Shown piece after piece: positions 43,570-52,172 of a stretch of DNA of 64,000 nt. The notes under the pieces are model-generated. The model was not told where the DNA came from, did not search any database, and saw only the letters and a list, made by a program, of their open reading frames with translations. A program made the translations under genes and the position numbers. Origin of the DNA: Deltaproteobacteria bacterium. GTDB lineage: Bacteria; Myxococcota_A; Polyangia; GCA-2747355. Position 1 is the stretch's first letter. Every line of letters begins with the position of its first letter. The stretch is from positions 310,001-374,000 of the forward strand of contig JACKDQ010000005.1 in NCBI GenBank assembly GCA_020633415.1. The letters run 5' to 3'.

Positions 43570-45117
43570 TCAGCGTGCCGCCGTTCGGCGATCGGCGGGC
43601 TCTACGGAGATCTCGGCCTTGGGCCGGGTGAACAGCAAATAGTGCACCAGGCTGTAGACGCCGGCGACACCAGCGAAGATGAATGTCGTCGATGAGGCGT
43701 GGTGCAGTGAGCGCGAGCAATTGGGCGAGATCGCTGCGCTGCCGGTGCTGTCGGTGAATCCCGTCAGCGCCGTGCCGTCGGAGCCGCACCATCCGGTGTT
43801 ACGCAGATCAATTTGGCCGCTGCCCGGCGAGCTTTCGGTCCAGCGCTCGCGGCCGTTCATGTCGTCGGTGCGGGCCTTGGCCATCAAGCCGGTGATGATT
43901 CCCGCGGCCAGGCTGGCCGTGGCGATCCCCGCCGCAGTCCAGACCGGCCAGCTCTTGCCGCCCAAGCGCACGTTGGCGCGGACCAGCCGATCACTCGAGA
44001 ACGAGAGCGCCCGACTCCAATCCGGTGCGCCGACGTGTTTGATCTCGACCGGCTGCTGTCCCAGCGGCACGGCCGCGTTGGAGATCGGCGTGTTGCCCAG
44101 GGTAAGGTCGCCCACGCGCACCGTCGCGCCTGGCGGGTCCGTGCGCATGCTCAGTAGTCCACCCTGAAAGAGCACGGCCAGCTGATTGCTTCGGCCCGGG
44201 CGGACATCGATGCGGCGCGTTTGCTCGCCGAACCCGGGTAATTTGACGCTCAGGGTATGTTGACCGGCGGGCAGCATGATCGTCGCAGGCGTCATGCTCG
44301 GCTGAGCATTTTCGCGGCGTGAACGCCGTCGACCGAATTCGATCGTTGCCCCGGGCGGGGTGCTCGAGATGTCGACCGCCAAGGTCAGCGTTGTCTTGAG
44401 CCGCGCCGGCGTTCGCCCCGCGCCTGGTGTGGCGACGGTCAGCGTACGGCGCTGATCGGGGTAGCCGGGCTTGCGCAGCACCAGCGTGTGAGTGCCCGGG
44501 GGAAGTCCGATTTCGCGCGGGCTTTCGCCGAGTGCTTTTCCGGCGAGGACGATTTGCGCGCCGCTTGGCGAGGTCTCGACGCGAACCGGCGCTTCGAGGG
44601 TGACCGTCAATGTCTTGGTTTGCTCTGCTTGCAGTTCAAAGTCGACGCTCGTCGCGCGGTATCCGGGAGCTCGCAAAATTACGGTGTGTCTGCCCGGTTT
44701 GATCGTTAGCAGCGCAGGCGTTTTCCCCCGCGCACCAAGCGCCTCAGCATCGAGGAAAACCTCTGCACCGCTCGGCGTCGAGTCGATCTGCAGTCGGGTG
44801 CCGACGATAACCGCCAGCTCTTCGAGGGCGGCGTTGACCTTTTCCAGGTCTTGGGCTTTCGGATAGCGTTTGAGATACTCGCGGTAATAACCTTGTGCCG
44901 CCTTGTGGGCGAACAGCTTGAGTTTGCACAGCGCCATGCTGCGCAAGAACACTGGATTCTTAGGGGCCTTTTTGTAGCCCTTTTCGTAGGTTTCAAAGGC
45001 CTTTGCGTACTTGCCGGCGGCGAACAGCTTGTTGCCTGCCGTTAGCAGGTTACGTGGTGTTTGCGCGACAGCGCTTGCGGCTGTCAGGCTGGCGATGAGC
45101 ACGATAGCGCAGCGCAT
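43570..45117 (-). CDS. PEGA-domain protein with N-terminal TPR-like region
   Basis: A 515-residue exported protein. Signal MRCAIVLIASLTAASAVAQ, then a TPR-like segment (LFAAGKYAKAFETYEKGYKKA, CKLKLFAHKAAQGYYREY), then four or five PEGA modules (IDSTPSGAEVFLDAEALGAR, VETSPSGAQIVLAGKALGES, ISSTPPGATIEFG and MRTDPPGATVRVGDLTLG), a C-terminal membrane helix near WPVWTAAGIATASLAAGI, and a final helix. Such proteins often accompany Ser/Thr kinases in myxobacteria-like genomes and are thought to act in envelope or surface functions. The ATG at 45117 has a strong GGGAGGAA ribosome site; a longer frame to 45408 lacks support. Confidence 0.8.
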   Translation of the reverse strand: MRCAIVLIASLTAASAVAQTPRNLLTAGNKLFAAGKYAKAFETYEKGYKKAPKNPVFLRSMALCKLKLFAHKAAQGYYREYLKRYPKAQDLEKVNAALEELAVIVGTRLQIDSTPSGAEVFLDAEALGARGKTPALLTIKPGRHTVILRAPGYRATSVDFELQAEQTKTLTVTLEAPVRVETSPSGAQIVLAGKALGESPREIGLPPGTHTLVLRKPGYPDQRRTLTVATPGAGRTPARLKTTLTLAVDISSTPPGATIEFGRRRSRRENAQPSMTPATIMLPAGQHTLSVKLPGFGEQTRRIDVRPGRSNQLAVLFQGGLLSMRTDPPGATVRVGDLTLGNTPISNAAVPLGQQPVEIKHVGAPDWSRALSFSSDRLVRANVRLGGKSWPVWTAAGIATASLAAGIITGLMAKARTDDMNGRERWTESSPGSGQIDLRNTGWCGSDGTALTGFTDSTGSAAISPNCSRSLHHASSTTFIFAGVAGVYSLVHYLLFTRPKAEISVEPADRRTAAR

Positions 45118-45208
45118 CGTTCCTCCCGGTGATCTGAACCCGGTGTGCGTTTCGATAATGGGCCATTGTGCCACGGAGCCACCGTTCAAGACAAATGATC
45201 GGCGTCGC

Positions 45209-48200
45209 TTAGGGCGCGCGCAGCAGGCGCCCGACGTCGCGCAATCCGCCGCGGGCTTTACCCGCCAGAGCGCCCCGTCGGGCCCGCCTGAGATACTCGA
45301 GGAAGTATTTGCGTGCTGCGACCAAGTGCCGTTTGCGAGTTGCTTGCTGCTGGCTCGCTCGCGCGCGATGTAGGTGTACCAGACCGAGCTCGTATGAAAC
45401 CGGCGCAAGGTTCATCGCCGCACGCGCGGCGGTCAGGTGGCGAACCGCCGCTGCATAACTGGCGCGCTGCAGCGCTAGGCGAGCTTTGCCCATCTCGCGC
45501 TTGTAGATCGCCATGCGGCTCGGGTCGCCAAATAGCGGCTGATCCTTTTTACTAACCGACACAGCTTTCCGTGGCGCTTGGCGGTTGGTCGGCAGCGATG
45601 CTGGTTCGACGGGCTTGACCAACGCCGCACTGCCCTGTGACATCGCGCTCGGCAGGCGGGCGATCGCCAACTGCGCAGCGGTGCGAACCAGTGGGTCGGC
45701 ATCGCGCAGCAAGCGACGGATCATCGGTGCGAGCTTGGTGCTCTGTTGCTCGGTTCGCGCGAGCCGCAGTAGCGCATGTGCCGCCGCGCGACGAACCAGC
45801 GGTGACCGATCGCGGCCGGCTGCGTCGAGCAGCGTCTGCCTCGGCCCCGGTGGCAGCAGCGTCGTCGCCAGCTCGATCGCTCGTGCTCGGAGTTGAGGGT
45901 CTTTTGAACGGCCCAGCGTCTGGACGTACGGCGCGGCCGGCAGACCCAAGTTGCTCAGCGCGATGATCGCTCGCTCGGGTCGATCGATACTGGCGGCTGC
46001 CTGCTTTAGCTGTGGGATACCTTGACGGTTCCTGCGCTGCGCCAGCGCCAGCGCGGCGGCCAACTGGACCTCGGTGTTGCGATCGGCGAGCGCTGCGATC
46101 AGCAGCGGTGTGGCCGACGGGCTGGGCCAGCGTCCGAGCGCGCGGATCGCCGCCGCACGCAGGGCAGGGCTGCGCAGTCGCGTCGCTTGCCTCACGTCCT
46201 TAAGAAAGCCTGTATCGCCCATCTCGAGCAGTCGACCCGCGGCGAGGATGCCGACGAGCGAATCGGTGTCGTGGACTGCGGCGCGCAATGCATCTTGCGC
46301 CGAGCGGTTGCTGCCCAGTGCGTCGACTGCCGCCGCACGCACGTGGGGCGCACGGTCGCTCAGCGCGACCGTGAGGATCTGCACCGCTCGCGGCGTCCTC
46401 TCGCGCAGCTTGCCTAGACGGGCGACAGCCGCCGCACGAACGCGGCTATCGCGGTCCTTGAGGGCCCAACCCAGCAGCTCGACGGCGAGCTGAGGGTCCA
46501 TTTCCGCGGCAAGGCTGACGGCGGCCTGGCGCGTCGTCCAGCTGCCGCCGCTCAAGGTGGCCAGTAGCCAGCGTTGACTGCGTTGCACCAGCTGATTAGG
46601 CATCAGCGCGGCCAATCGCGACAGTGCTGTCGCGGCAGCGATACGAACGGTTTGCTCGGCGTCTCTGAGCAGGTGTACCAACGGCGGGAGTACCGTTCGA
46701 TCGGCCATTGCGGCCAAGCTGCTCGCAGCAAGGCTGCGTAACGTCGGGTCCGCTTCGAAGACCGCACGCTTGGCCCTGTCGATGCCGCTGTAATCGCCCA
46801 CGCTGGCCAGTGCGCGCGCCGCGTCGAGACGCAGCGGCGACTCTGTGGCCCCAGCCAGCAGGCCCTGCAATGCGATCACGCCGCGTTCATCGCCCAGATT
46901 AGCTAGGCTTTCGGCGCAGGCTAGCCGGACTTGCGCAGGCGCCGTCTTGGCCAGGCCGGCTTGCAGCGAGCCGAGCGATCGCTTGTCACCCAAGCGTGCC
47001 GCCGCCGTCATCGCGGCGATCAGCTCGCTTTGGCTGTGACGATCGACTTCCCCCAACGTTTGCAGCAGTGTCGGTAGCGCGCGTGGCTCGGCAGCCCGCG
47101 CCAATGCGAAGGCCGCGCTCAGTCTTAGCGTTCGCTCCTCGGCATTGAGCGTCGCGACCAGACGCGCCTTGGCCGGAGCTTCGCCGATGCGCATCAACGC
47201 TTCATCGATCGCAACGGCAACGGCCTTGGTGCTGCGCTGCCGCGCTTCGACCAGGCGCTGGCGGGCATCGCGGTCACCGATCGCGCCGATCGCCAGCGCG
47301 GCGCTGGCGCGCACAGCGCCTTCGGGATCGTCGTGGAGCACTTCGGCCAACAGGCCGAGTGCTTCGCGATCGCGCAATTGGCCGAGACCCTGTGCGGCCA
47401 GCTGCCGATCGGTTGCCAGCTTGGCCCGGGTGCCGCGCCGCAGGATGCGTCGGACGTCGGTGAGGTGTTCACCGAGATCAGCGACCGTGGGTAGGGTTTG
47501 GTTGGTCGTCGGCTCAGTCTTGTCGGCGTCAACGGCAATCGGCTGTTTTGACCGCACTGGCCCGAACAGCTGAACGGCGATCGCGAGCAGGGCGAGCAGC
47601 AGCAACGCCGAGGGCAACAGCCACGCGAGGCTGGTACGCTTGCCGTGATGGCGGACATAGGCGGTGTTGTCGTCGGCGTGGTAGCTGCTCTGCGCTTCCT
47701 GTGTCGTCGAGAGCGTGCCTTTGGGGGCGATGCTCTGATAGCCGGGGCGCGGACCGGAATCTGCCGCTGCTGCGGGTTCCCAGTACATCTCGGGGAGCGG
47801 ACGTGTGCCCTCAGTCGGTACGCGCTGCAGTGCGATCCTTAGCGCAGCGGCCAGGCTTTTCGCGTCGGGATAGCGGTCGCTTGGGTCTTTTGCCAACGCG
47901 CGCTTGATCACGTCTGGCAAAAAATCCGGCACGCCGAGCTCGGGCGCGATGCCTTTCATTTCAGGCATCGGCTCTTTGAGGTGTGCCATCAGTAGCGTCA
48001 GTACCTTGTCGCCCTCGAATGGCCGTCGGCCCATCACCGCTTCAAAGAGGATGATGCCAAGTGCGTAGATGTCGGCGCGAGCGTCGACTGCTTTGCCGCG
48101 TATCTGCTCGGGAGAGATGTACTCCGGGGTGCCCATCACCGAGCCAGCGCGTGTCAGTCGCTCGCCTTCGGCGCCGAGTCCGATCGACATTGCGATGCCA

Positions 48201-48700
48201 AAGTCCAACACCTTGGTCAGCACGTTGCCGTCGCTCTGCGTGACGACCAGGATATTCTCGGGTTTGATGTCGCGATGGATGACGCCGGCGGCGTGTGCCG
48301 CCTGCAGTGCATCGAGCACTTGGCCGATGATCGCTTGCGTGAGCACCCAGGGTAGGCAGCGCCGCCGGGCTAGCAGTTCACCGAGCGTTTCCCCTTTGAG
48401 GTACTCCATCATGAAGTACTCGCGCCCGTCCGGCGTCGTGCCGAAATCGAAAACGTCGATGATGTTGGGGTGTCCGATGCGACTGACTGCCCGCGCCTCA
48501 CGCTTGAGGCGCTCGACCATGTTGCGGTCGCCGGAGTACTTAGCGCCGAGCACTTTGACGGCGGCTTCACGTCCGATCACGGCGTGCACTGCGCGATAGA
48601 TCACGCCCATGCCGCCTTCGGCGACCATTTCGACGATCCGATAATGATCGAGCTCAACGCCGATCAGCGGGTCACGACTGGGGGTTTTGGGTGGGGCCAT
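45209..48700 (-). CDS. Ser/Thr protein kinase fused to a HEAT-repeat array
   Basis: A 1,163-residue membrane-associated kinase. Kinase domain about residues 17-280: EMVAEGGMGVIYRAVH, VIHRDIKPENILVV with intact HRD, DFGIAMSIG with intact DFG, and a typical GTPEYISPEQIRG. A membrane helix (SLAWLLPSALLLLALLAIAVQLFG) follows at about residue 355-380, then roughly 600 residues of HEAT-type helical repeats with recurring LRxAAAxALG-like patterns (LRLSAAFALARAAEPRAL, VRLACAESLANLGDERGV). A short helical tail contains TPR-like segments. Its start ATG overlaps the upstream kinase stop by one base (TAATG at 48698-48702), so both are translated together. Confidence 0.85.
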   Translation of the reverse strand: MAPPKTPSRDPLIGVELDHYRIVEMVAEGGMGVIYRAVHAVIGREAAVKVLGAKYSGDRNMVERLKREARAVSRIGHPNIIDVFDFGTTPDGREYFMMEYLKGETLGELLARRRCLPWVLTQAIIGQVLDALQAAHAAGVIHRDIKPENILVVTQSDGNVLTKVLDFGIAMSIGLGAEGERLTRAGSVMGTPEYISPEQIRGKAVDARADIYALGIILFEAVMGRRPFEGDKVLTLLMAHLKEPMPEMKGIAPELGVPDFLPDVIKRALAKDPSDRYPDAKSLAAALRIALQRVPTEGTRPLPEMYWEPAAAADSGPRPGYQSIAPKGTLSTTQEAQSSYHADDNTAYVRHHGKRTSLAWLLPSALLLLALLAIAVQLFGPVRSKQPIAVDADKTEPTTNQTLPTVADLGEHLTDVRRILRRGTRAKLATDRQLAAQGLGQLRDREALGLLAEVLHDDPEGAVRASAALAIGAIGDRDARQRLVEARQRSTKAVAVAIDEALMRIGEAPAKARLVATLNAEERTLRLSAAFALARAAEPRALPTLLQTLGEVDRHSQSELIAAMTAAARLGDKRSLGSLQAGLAKTAPAQVRLACAESLANLGDERGVIALQGLLAGATESPLRLDAARALASVGDYSGIDRAKRAVFEADPTLRSLAASSLAAMADRTVLPPLVHLLRDAEQTVRIAAATALSRLAALMPNQLVQRSQRWLLATLSGGSWTTRQAAVSLAAEMDPQLAVELLGWALKDRDSRVRAAAVARLGKLRERTPRAVQILTVALSDRAPHVRAAAVDALGSNRSAQDALRAAVHDTDSLVGILAAGRLLEMGDTGFLKDVRQATRLRSPALRAAAIRALGRWPSPSATPLLIAALADRNTEVQLAAALALAQRRNRQGIPQLKQAAASIDRPERAIIALSNLGLPAAPYVQTLGRSKDPQLRARAIELATTLLPPGPRQTLLDAAGRDRSPLVRRAAAHALLRLARTEQQSTKLAPMIRRLLRDADPLVRTAAQLAIARLPSAMSQGSAALVKPVEPASLPTNRQAPRKAVSVSKKDQPLFGDPSRMAIYKREMGKARLALQRASYAAAVRHLTAARAAMNLAPVSYELGLVHLHRARASQQQATRKRHLVAARKYFLEYLRRARRGALAGKARGGLRDVGRLLRAP

Positions 48701-50715
48701 TATCGACTCGATGACAGCAAGATCAGAGCCGCCGCCAACTGTTTCGGTCCGTCGCGCGCCAGTAGCTTGACCAGTTGTGCTCTCTGCCGCGCGGTGAGCT
48801 GCGTGCGCGCGAGCGACAGCGCTGCTAGCGCATCTTCCGATTCACTCCCTGTTGCCAACGATTCTAGCAAAGTTTCGGCGATCGATGGATCGGGAGCCAA
48901 TCCCAGTCGGGCGAATGCCACGGCCGCTCGGCGGCGGGCCGTTAAGGGGGCGTGCTTGAGCGCAGCGCGAAATATTGGCAGTGCGGTGTCGCGGCGCTGT
49001 CTGGCTAACGCTGACGCGGCGGCGATACGCGTCTCCCAAGCCGGAGCTCGCGCCGCGGCGAGTAGTTTGTCCAGCGCTTGCGGTGCCCCGTCTTTGGTCG
49101 CGCTCAAACCGACAAGTAGGCCCCAGCGCCGCATTCGCGTGGCGAGCAAGGCGCCCTCGGTGTGGAGGCGCAGCTCGCTGCCTGCGGGGTCTCCACAGAA
49201 CGCCAGCCCTTCCAGCACGCTGGTTCGTAGAATTCCCTGCGCATTCTTTAGCCGGCCGAGCAGGTGGCGTTTACCGGCGGCCACGCCATGTCGGCAGAGC
49301 GCAGTCGCCAGGTCGAGCGCCAGCCAGGGATTTTCGACTTGATGGACCTGCTGCGCGAAAGCGCGGGATAAAGCTCGTTTGCTCGCAGGACTAAGTTGAC
49401 GAGGTTCGGCCAATAGTCGCGCCGCCAAGCGTCGTACGCGCGGATCTTCGTCGGCGAGGGCGGCGCTCAGCGACGACTCCCAGCGTTGGCTATCGGCTGT
49501 GCTGCAAAAGCGCAGTGCCTGCTGTCGGAGGTCGGCGCTTCGCGCATGAAGCGCGGCTTGCACGATCTCCACCAGCTGTGTCGATGAAGGCTCGCTTGGC
49601 GCTGCGCTGCTCTGCGGCTGTTTTGCTGGCGATGCGGTCGGTGGCGGATCAGCGTGTCGGAACGCGGCGAAGGCTGCCAGCCCCGCACTGACGAACGTCA
49701 CGATCGCCACGACCAGCAGGCGCCTGCCGCGCATAGTAGCGGTTGCTGCCCGCGGAGCTGGCGTGGGCAGCGAGTAGTCCCGAGCCTGTGTAGCGTCAAG
49801 GCCGCGCAAGAACGCCGTGTGGAAGGTATTGATGCGGTCGAATCGGCGCTCCAGCGTCGGTTCAAGCGCGCCGGCCACTGCATGGTCGAGCAGTGGGGCT
49901 AGACGCTGTTGTTTGACCAATGCGCTGGGCGGCGCTGGCGGGCCGGCAAGTTGGCTCTGCCGGACCGCGGCATGCGAATGCCCCGGGTGGGGCAGCCGCG
50001 CGGTCAGCAATTCGTAGGTCACCGCTCCCAGGGCGTAGATGTCGGCGCGATGATCGGTCGGCGCACCGTCGATTTGCTCTGGCGCCATGTACTGCGGCGT
50101 GCCGAGTGGCGCCCCGGTATTCGTTTGTTCGGTGCTGGTCAATAGTTTGGCAATGCCGAAGTCGAGCAGCTTGATGTATTCGCCGCGCGGTCGTGCGCAC
50201 AGCATGACGTTCTCCGGTTTGACGTCGCGATGAACGAAGCCCTTGCTGTGTGCGGCCGACAATGCAGCGCAGAGCTGGTCGATGATCAGCCGCACCCGCG
50301 CTAGCGGCTGCGGGCCCTCCTTGTCGATCAGCTCGCGCAGCGTGCGACCTTCGAGGTATTCCATGGCGATATAGAACGTGCCGAACGGCGTGGTGCCGAA
50401 ATCGTAGATGTTGACGATGTTGCGGTGACCGATCGTGTTGACCGCCCGTGCCTCTTGGGTAAAGCGTTCGACGATACCCTCGCGCAAGCTAAGTTCGGGG
50501 CGCAGCACCTTGAGGGCGACCTTGCGACCGAGCGTCGGGTGTTCACCACTGTAGACGACCCCCATCCCGCCTTCGTTGAGCATCGATCGCACCACGTACG
50601 GACCGAGGTTGAGGCCGATCAAGACTTTGGCGTAGTGGGCGGTTTTCTGGCCGTCCGTTGGGCAGCGGTTCTGCTCGGGTCCATAGAGCCCGAAGCACTG
50701 GGGACAAACCTGCAT
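48700..50715 (-). CDS. Ser/Thr protein kinase with N-terminal zinc-ribbon-like motif and HEAT-repeat tail
   Basis: A 671-residue kinase. The first 22 residues contain a CxxC...CPxDG element (C4, C7, C18, then P-T-D-G), typical of myxobacterial-type kinases and probably a metal-stabilised cap. Kinase domain about residues 38-305: MLNEGGMGVVYSGEH, FVHRDVKPENVMLC and DFGIAKLLTS, with GTPQYMAPEQIDG. A single membrane helix (RRLLVVAIVTFVSAGLAAFAAF) follows, then HEAT-type repeats to the end. The frame is open to 50802, but the ATG at 50715 is the first codon before the CPQC motif and lies directly after a good promoter. It is the first of a coupled pair. Confidence 0.82.
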   Translation of the reverse strand: MQVCPQCFGLYGPEQNRCPTDGQKTAHYAKVLIGLNLGPYVVRSMLNEGGMGVVYSGEHPTLGRKVALKVLRPELSLREGIVERFTQEARAVNTIGHRNIVNIYDFGTTPFGTFYIAMEYLEGRTLRELIDKEGPQPLARVRLIIDQLCAALSAAHSKGFVHRDVKPENVMLCARPRGEYIKLLDFGIAKLLTSTEQTNTGAPLGTPQYMAPEQIDGAPTDHRADIYALGAVTYELLTARLPHPGHSHAAVRQSQLAGPPAPPSALVKQQRLAPLLDHAVAGALEPTLERRFDRINTFHTAFLRGLDATQARDYSLPTPAPRAATATMRGRRLLVVAIVTFVSAGLAAFAAFRHADPPPTASPAKQPQSSAAPSEPSSTQLVEIVQAALHARSADLRQQALRFCSTADSQRWESSLSAALADEDPRVRRLAARLLAEPRQLSPASKRALSRAFAQQVHQVENPWLALDLATALCRHGVAAGKRHLLGRLKNAQGILRTSVLEGLAFCGDPAGSELRLHTEGALLATRMRRWGLLVGLSATKDGAPQALDKLLAAARAPAWETRIAAASALARQRRDTALPIFRAALKHAPLTARRRAAVAFARLGLAPDPSIAETLLESLATGSESEDALAALSLARTQLTARQRAQLVKLLARDGPKQLAAALILLSSSR

Positions 50716-50728
50716 GATTGGTAAAGCG

Positions 50729-50757
50729 ATCCTAAGGGGGGCGGGGCTATATGTCAA
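50729..50757 (-). promoter_or_regulatory. Sigma70-type promoter upstream of the kinase pair, near-leaderless
   Basis: On the minus strand, a perfect TTGACA (50757-50752) is separated by exactly 17 bases from TAGGAT (50734-50729, four of six to TATAAT). Predicted transcription begins about 50722, only some 7 bases before the ATG at 50715, with no Shine-Dalgarno site at that start. Confidence 0.6.
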
Positions 50758-50813
50758 TTCCTCTGTAATCATAGTATGTTGTTCGCTTGCCCAGCGCACC
50801 ACTCGCGTTGGCG

Positions 50814-50822
50814 TGATACACT
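50814..50822 (+). promoter_or_regulatory. Extended -10 promoter candidate for the small-protein/membrane-protein pair
   Basis: TGATACACT at 50814-50822 fits an extended -10 element (TGn plus TACACT). No clear -35 box is seen. It would start transcription about 50829 and give a leader of about 124 bases that contains a hairpin (50870-50890). Confidence 0.35.
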
Positions 50823-50869
50823 GAAACCATCGATTAGGAAGCGAAGGAAGTCCAAAGGGTCGCCGTACA

Positions 50870-50890
50870 ACGACGTGCGCAATACGTCGT
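50870..50890 (+). promoter_or_regulatory. Perfect hairpin in the leader of the small-protein gene
   Basis: ACGACGT (50870-50876), loop of seven bases, ACGTCGT (50884-50890). The arms are exact complements. It could be an RNA structure or a dyad operator. No U-run follows, so it is not an intrinsic terminator. Confidence 0.4.
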
Positions 50891-50952
50891 GACGGACGAC
50901 CGTTTGGGGGTGGCTCGTAACGGCTCTGTCAGCAGCGCGAAGCGAGGTTCAA

Positions 50953-51153
50953 ATGAACTGGTTGATGAGGAAATTGGGGGCGGCAGTGATCACGGGCGTC
51001 GGGCTCAAGCTGGGTAGCGATGCCTACGATGCGATCAAGCGGCGACTCAACAAGGCCAAAGGTGACAAGCGAGAGCATGACGTCACCGAAGCTGCAGCAG
51101 CCAGCGAGTGCGACAAGCGAGCCGACGAAGAAGACGCCGAAGGAGCACGATGA
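50953..51153 (+). CDS. Small conserved-looking protein, possible membrane or helical protein
   Basis: A 66-residue protein. N-terminal half is a hydrophobic helix with glycine and basic residues (NWLMRKLGAAVITGVGLKLG), then a charged helix (SDAYDAIKRRLNKAKGD), then an acidic Ala/Glu/Asp tail. A good GCGAGG ribosome site is present. Its stop overlaps the next start by ATGA, so it is translated with the membrane protein. Function unknown. Confidence 0.55.
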   Translation: MNWLMRKLGAAVITGVGLKLGSDAYDAIKRRLNKAKGDKREHDVTEAAAASECDKRADEEDAEGAR

Positions 51154-51881
51154 TGAGCATCAAGTCGCTGGGATTTCTCGGGGAGCGGCGCGCCGTGGCG
51201 CTGCTGCTCTTGGGCTTTTACACCTCGATCTTCTTTATTACGGGGATCGCGCTGGGCGGTGCGTGGGTCAAGTGCTTCGTCGCTTTAGCAGCGACCTACG
51301 GCGTTGCATTTTTTGGTCTCGCCGCCGGCTATTTTTGGGCGCGCTGGTTTGCCATGGGCCTCGGCACGAGTGGTCTGACGATGGCAATGCTGGGTCTGAT
51401 GACACAGGGCTGGAACACCGGCATTGCGGTTTGGGGCGCGATGCACGCGCTGATCTATCTACCGCTGCTCGGGCATCGGATGGCTGACCAATACGAGAAC
51501 CAGCAGGGCTGGCGCCAGCGCTTCAATCTCGACGATTACGGCGTGGCCCGGGTAAAGCGTGCCGTGCATGGTGCGGCCACGGCTTTGCCGACGATGATCT
51601 TCTACACGCTCGCGCCGAAGCAGGATCAGGCGGCGATGCTTGGCCTGCTGCTCTTGACCTCGATCGGCGTGTTCGGTCTGCTGCGGATGCGTTTTTGGGG
51701 CGTGCTGACCTTGGCGGGTGCCGGAGTTTGGGCGCTGGTCTCCGCTGGCGGAAATGTGGCCGCGGCCGGCTGCTGCTTCTCGTCGACGCACGCGCTGGTT
51801 GGTCTACTCGCAGCGCTGTTTATTGGCATGGCCGTGACGCCGTTCATCGGTCCAGCGCTTCGTCAACTGCGCGAACGTTAG
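51150..51881 (+). CDS. Hypothetical multi-pass membrane protein
   Basis: A 243-residue integral membrane protein with about six hydrophobic helices (ALLLLGFYTSIFFITGIALGGAW, CFVALAATYGVAFFGLAAGYFW, ALPTMIFYTLAP, AAMLGLLLLTSIGVFGLLRMRFW). The polar loop with NQQGWRQRFNLDDYGVARVKRAV is the only longer soluble part. No family was recognised. The ATG at 51150 overlaps the small upstream gene by 4 bases, with AGGAG at its ribosome site, so the earlier frame start at 51108 is discarded. Confidence 0.65.
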   Translation: MMSIKSLGFLGERRAVALLLLGFYTSIFFITGIALGGAWVKCFVALAATYGVAFFGLAAGYFWARWFAMGLGTSGLTMAMLGLMTQGWNTGIAVWGAMHALIYLPLLGHRMADQYENQQGWRQRFNLDDYGVARVKRAVHGAATALPTMIFYTLAPKQDQAAMLGLLLLTSIGVFGLLRMRFWGVLTLAGAGVWALVSAGGNVAAAGCCFSSTHALVGLLAALFIGMAVTPFIGPALRQLRER

Positions 51882-52172
51882 TCTTGCGTTCGCCGTAAGC
51901 CCCACAAAGTAACCCAGTTCAGCGCCTTTGACCGTGCGGTTAGTTACGGCTCGAGCGCGCTGATCTGCCACCGATGCTGCGCGGCCCCCCTGTGAGCGCG
52001 TAACTGCTTGCACACAAACGGCTTTTTTGACGCGATGCAGCAGGCCAGGTTGGGTGCTTTTTCGTTGGTTTTCTCAGCCCGCTGATCGCAGACTGTGCCG
52101 CGCCTGGTTCTTGCAATGCCCCGCCGCAGGGGGTCCTTCGGGACGGTTACCGACGCGGAGAAGACGCTGAAA
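51882..52172. other. Intergenic stretch with no recognised gene
   Basis: These 291 bases precede the carboxylase gene. There is a T6 run at 52021-52026 but no good stem before it, a weak TTGACC, and a GGAG about 12 bases before the carboxylase ATG. An 87-codon minus-strand frame across it has no supporting features. A leader or regulator for the carboxylase could lie here. Confidence 0.4.

Noticed and set aside
45118..45408. Upstream extension of the PEGA gene
   Set aside because: The extension overlaps the convergent-side kinase region and lacks a signal peptide start. The ATG at 45117 has a strong ribosome site.
52021..52026. T6 run as an intrinsic terminator
   Set aside because: The preceding stem is broken by bulges and lies away from the T-run.
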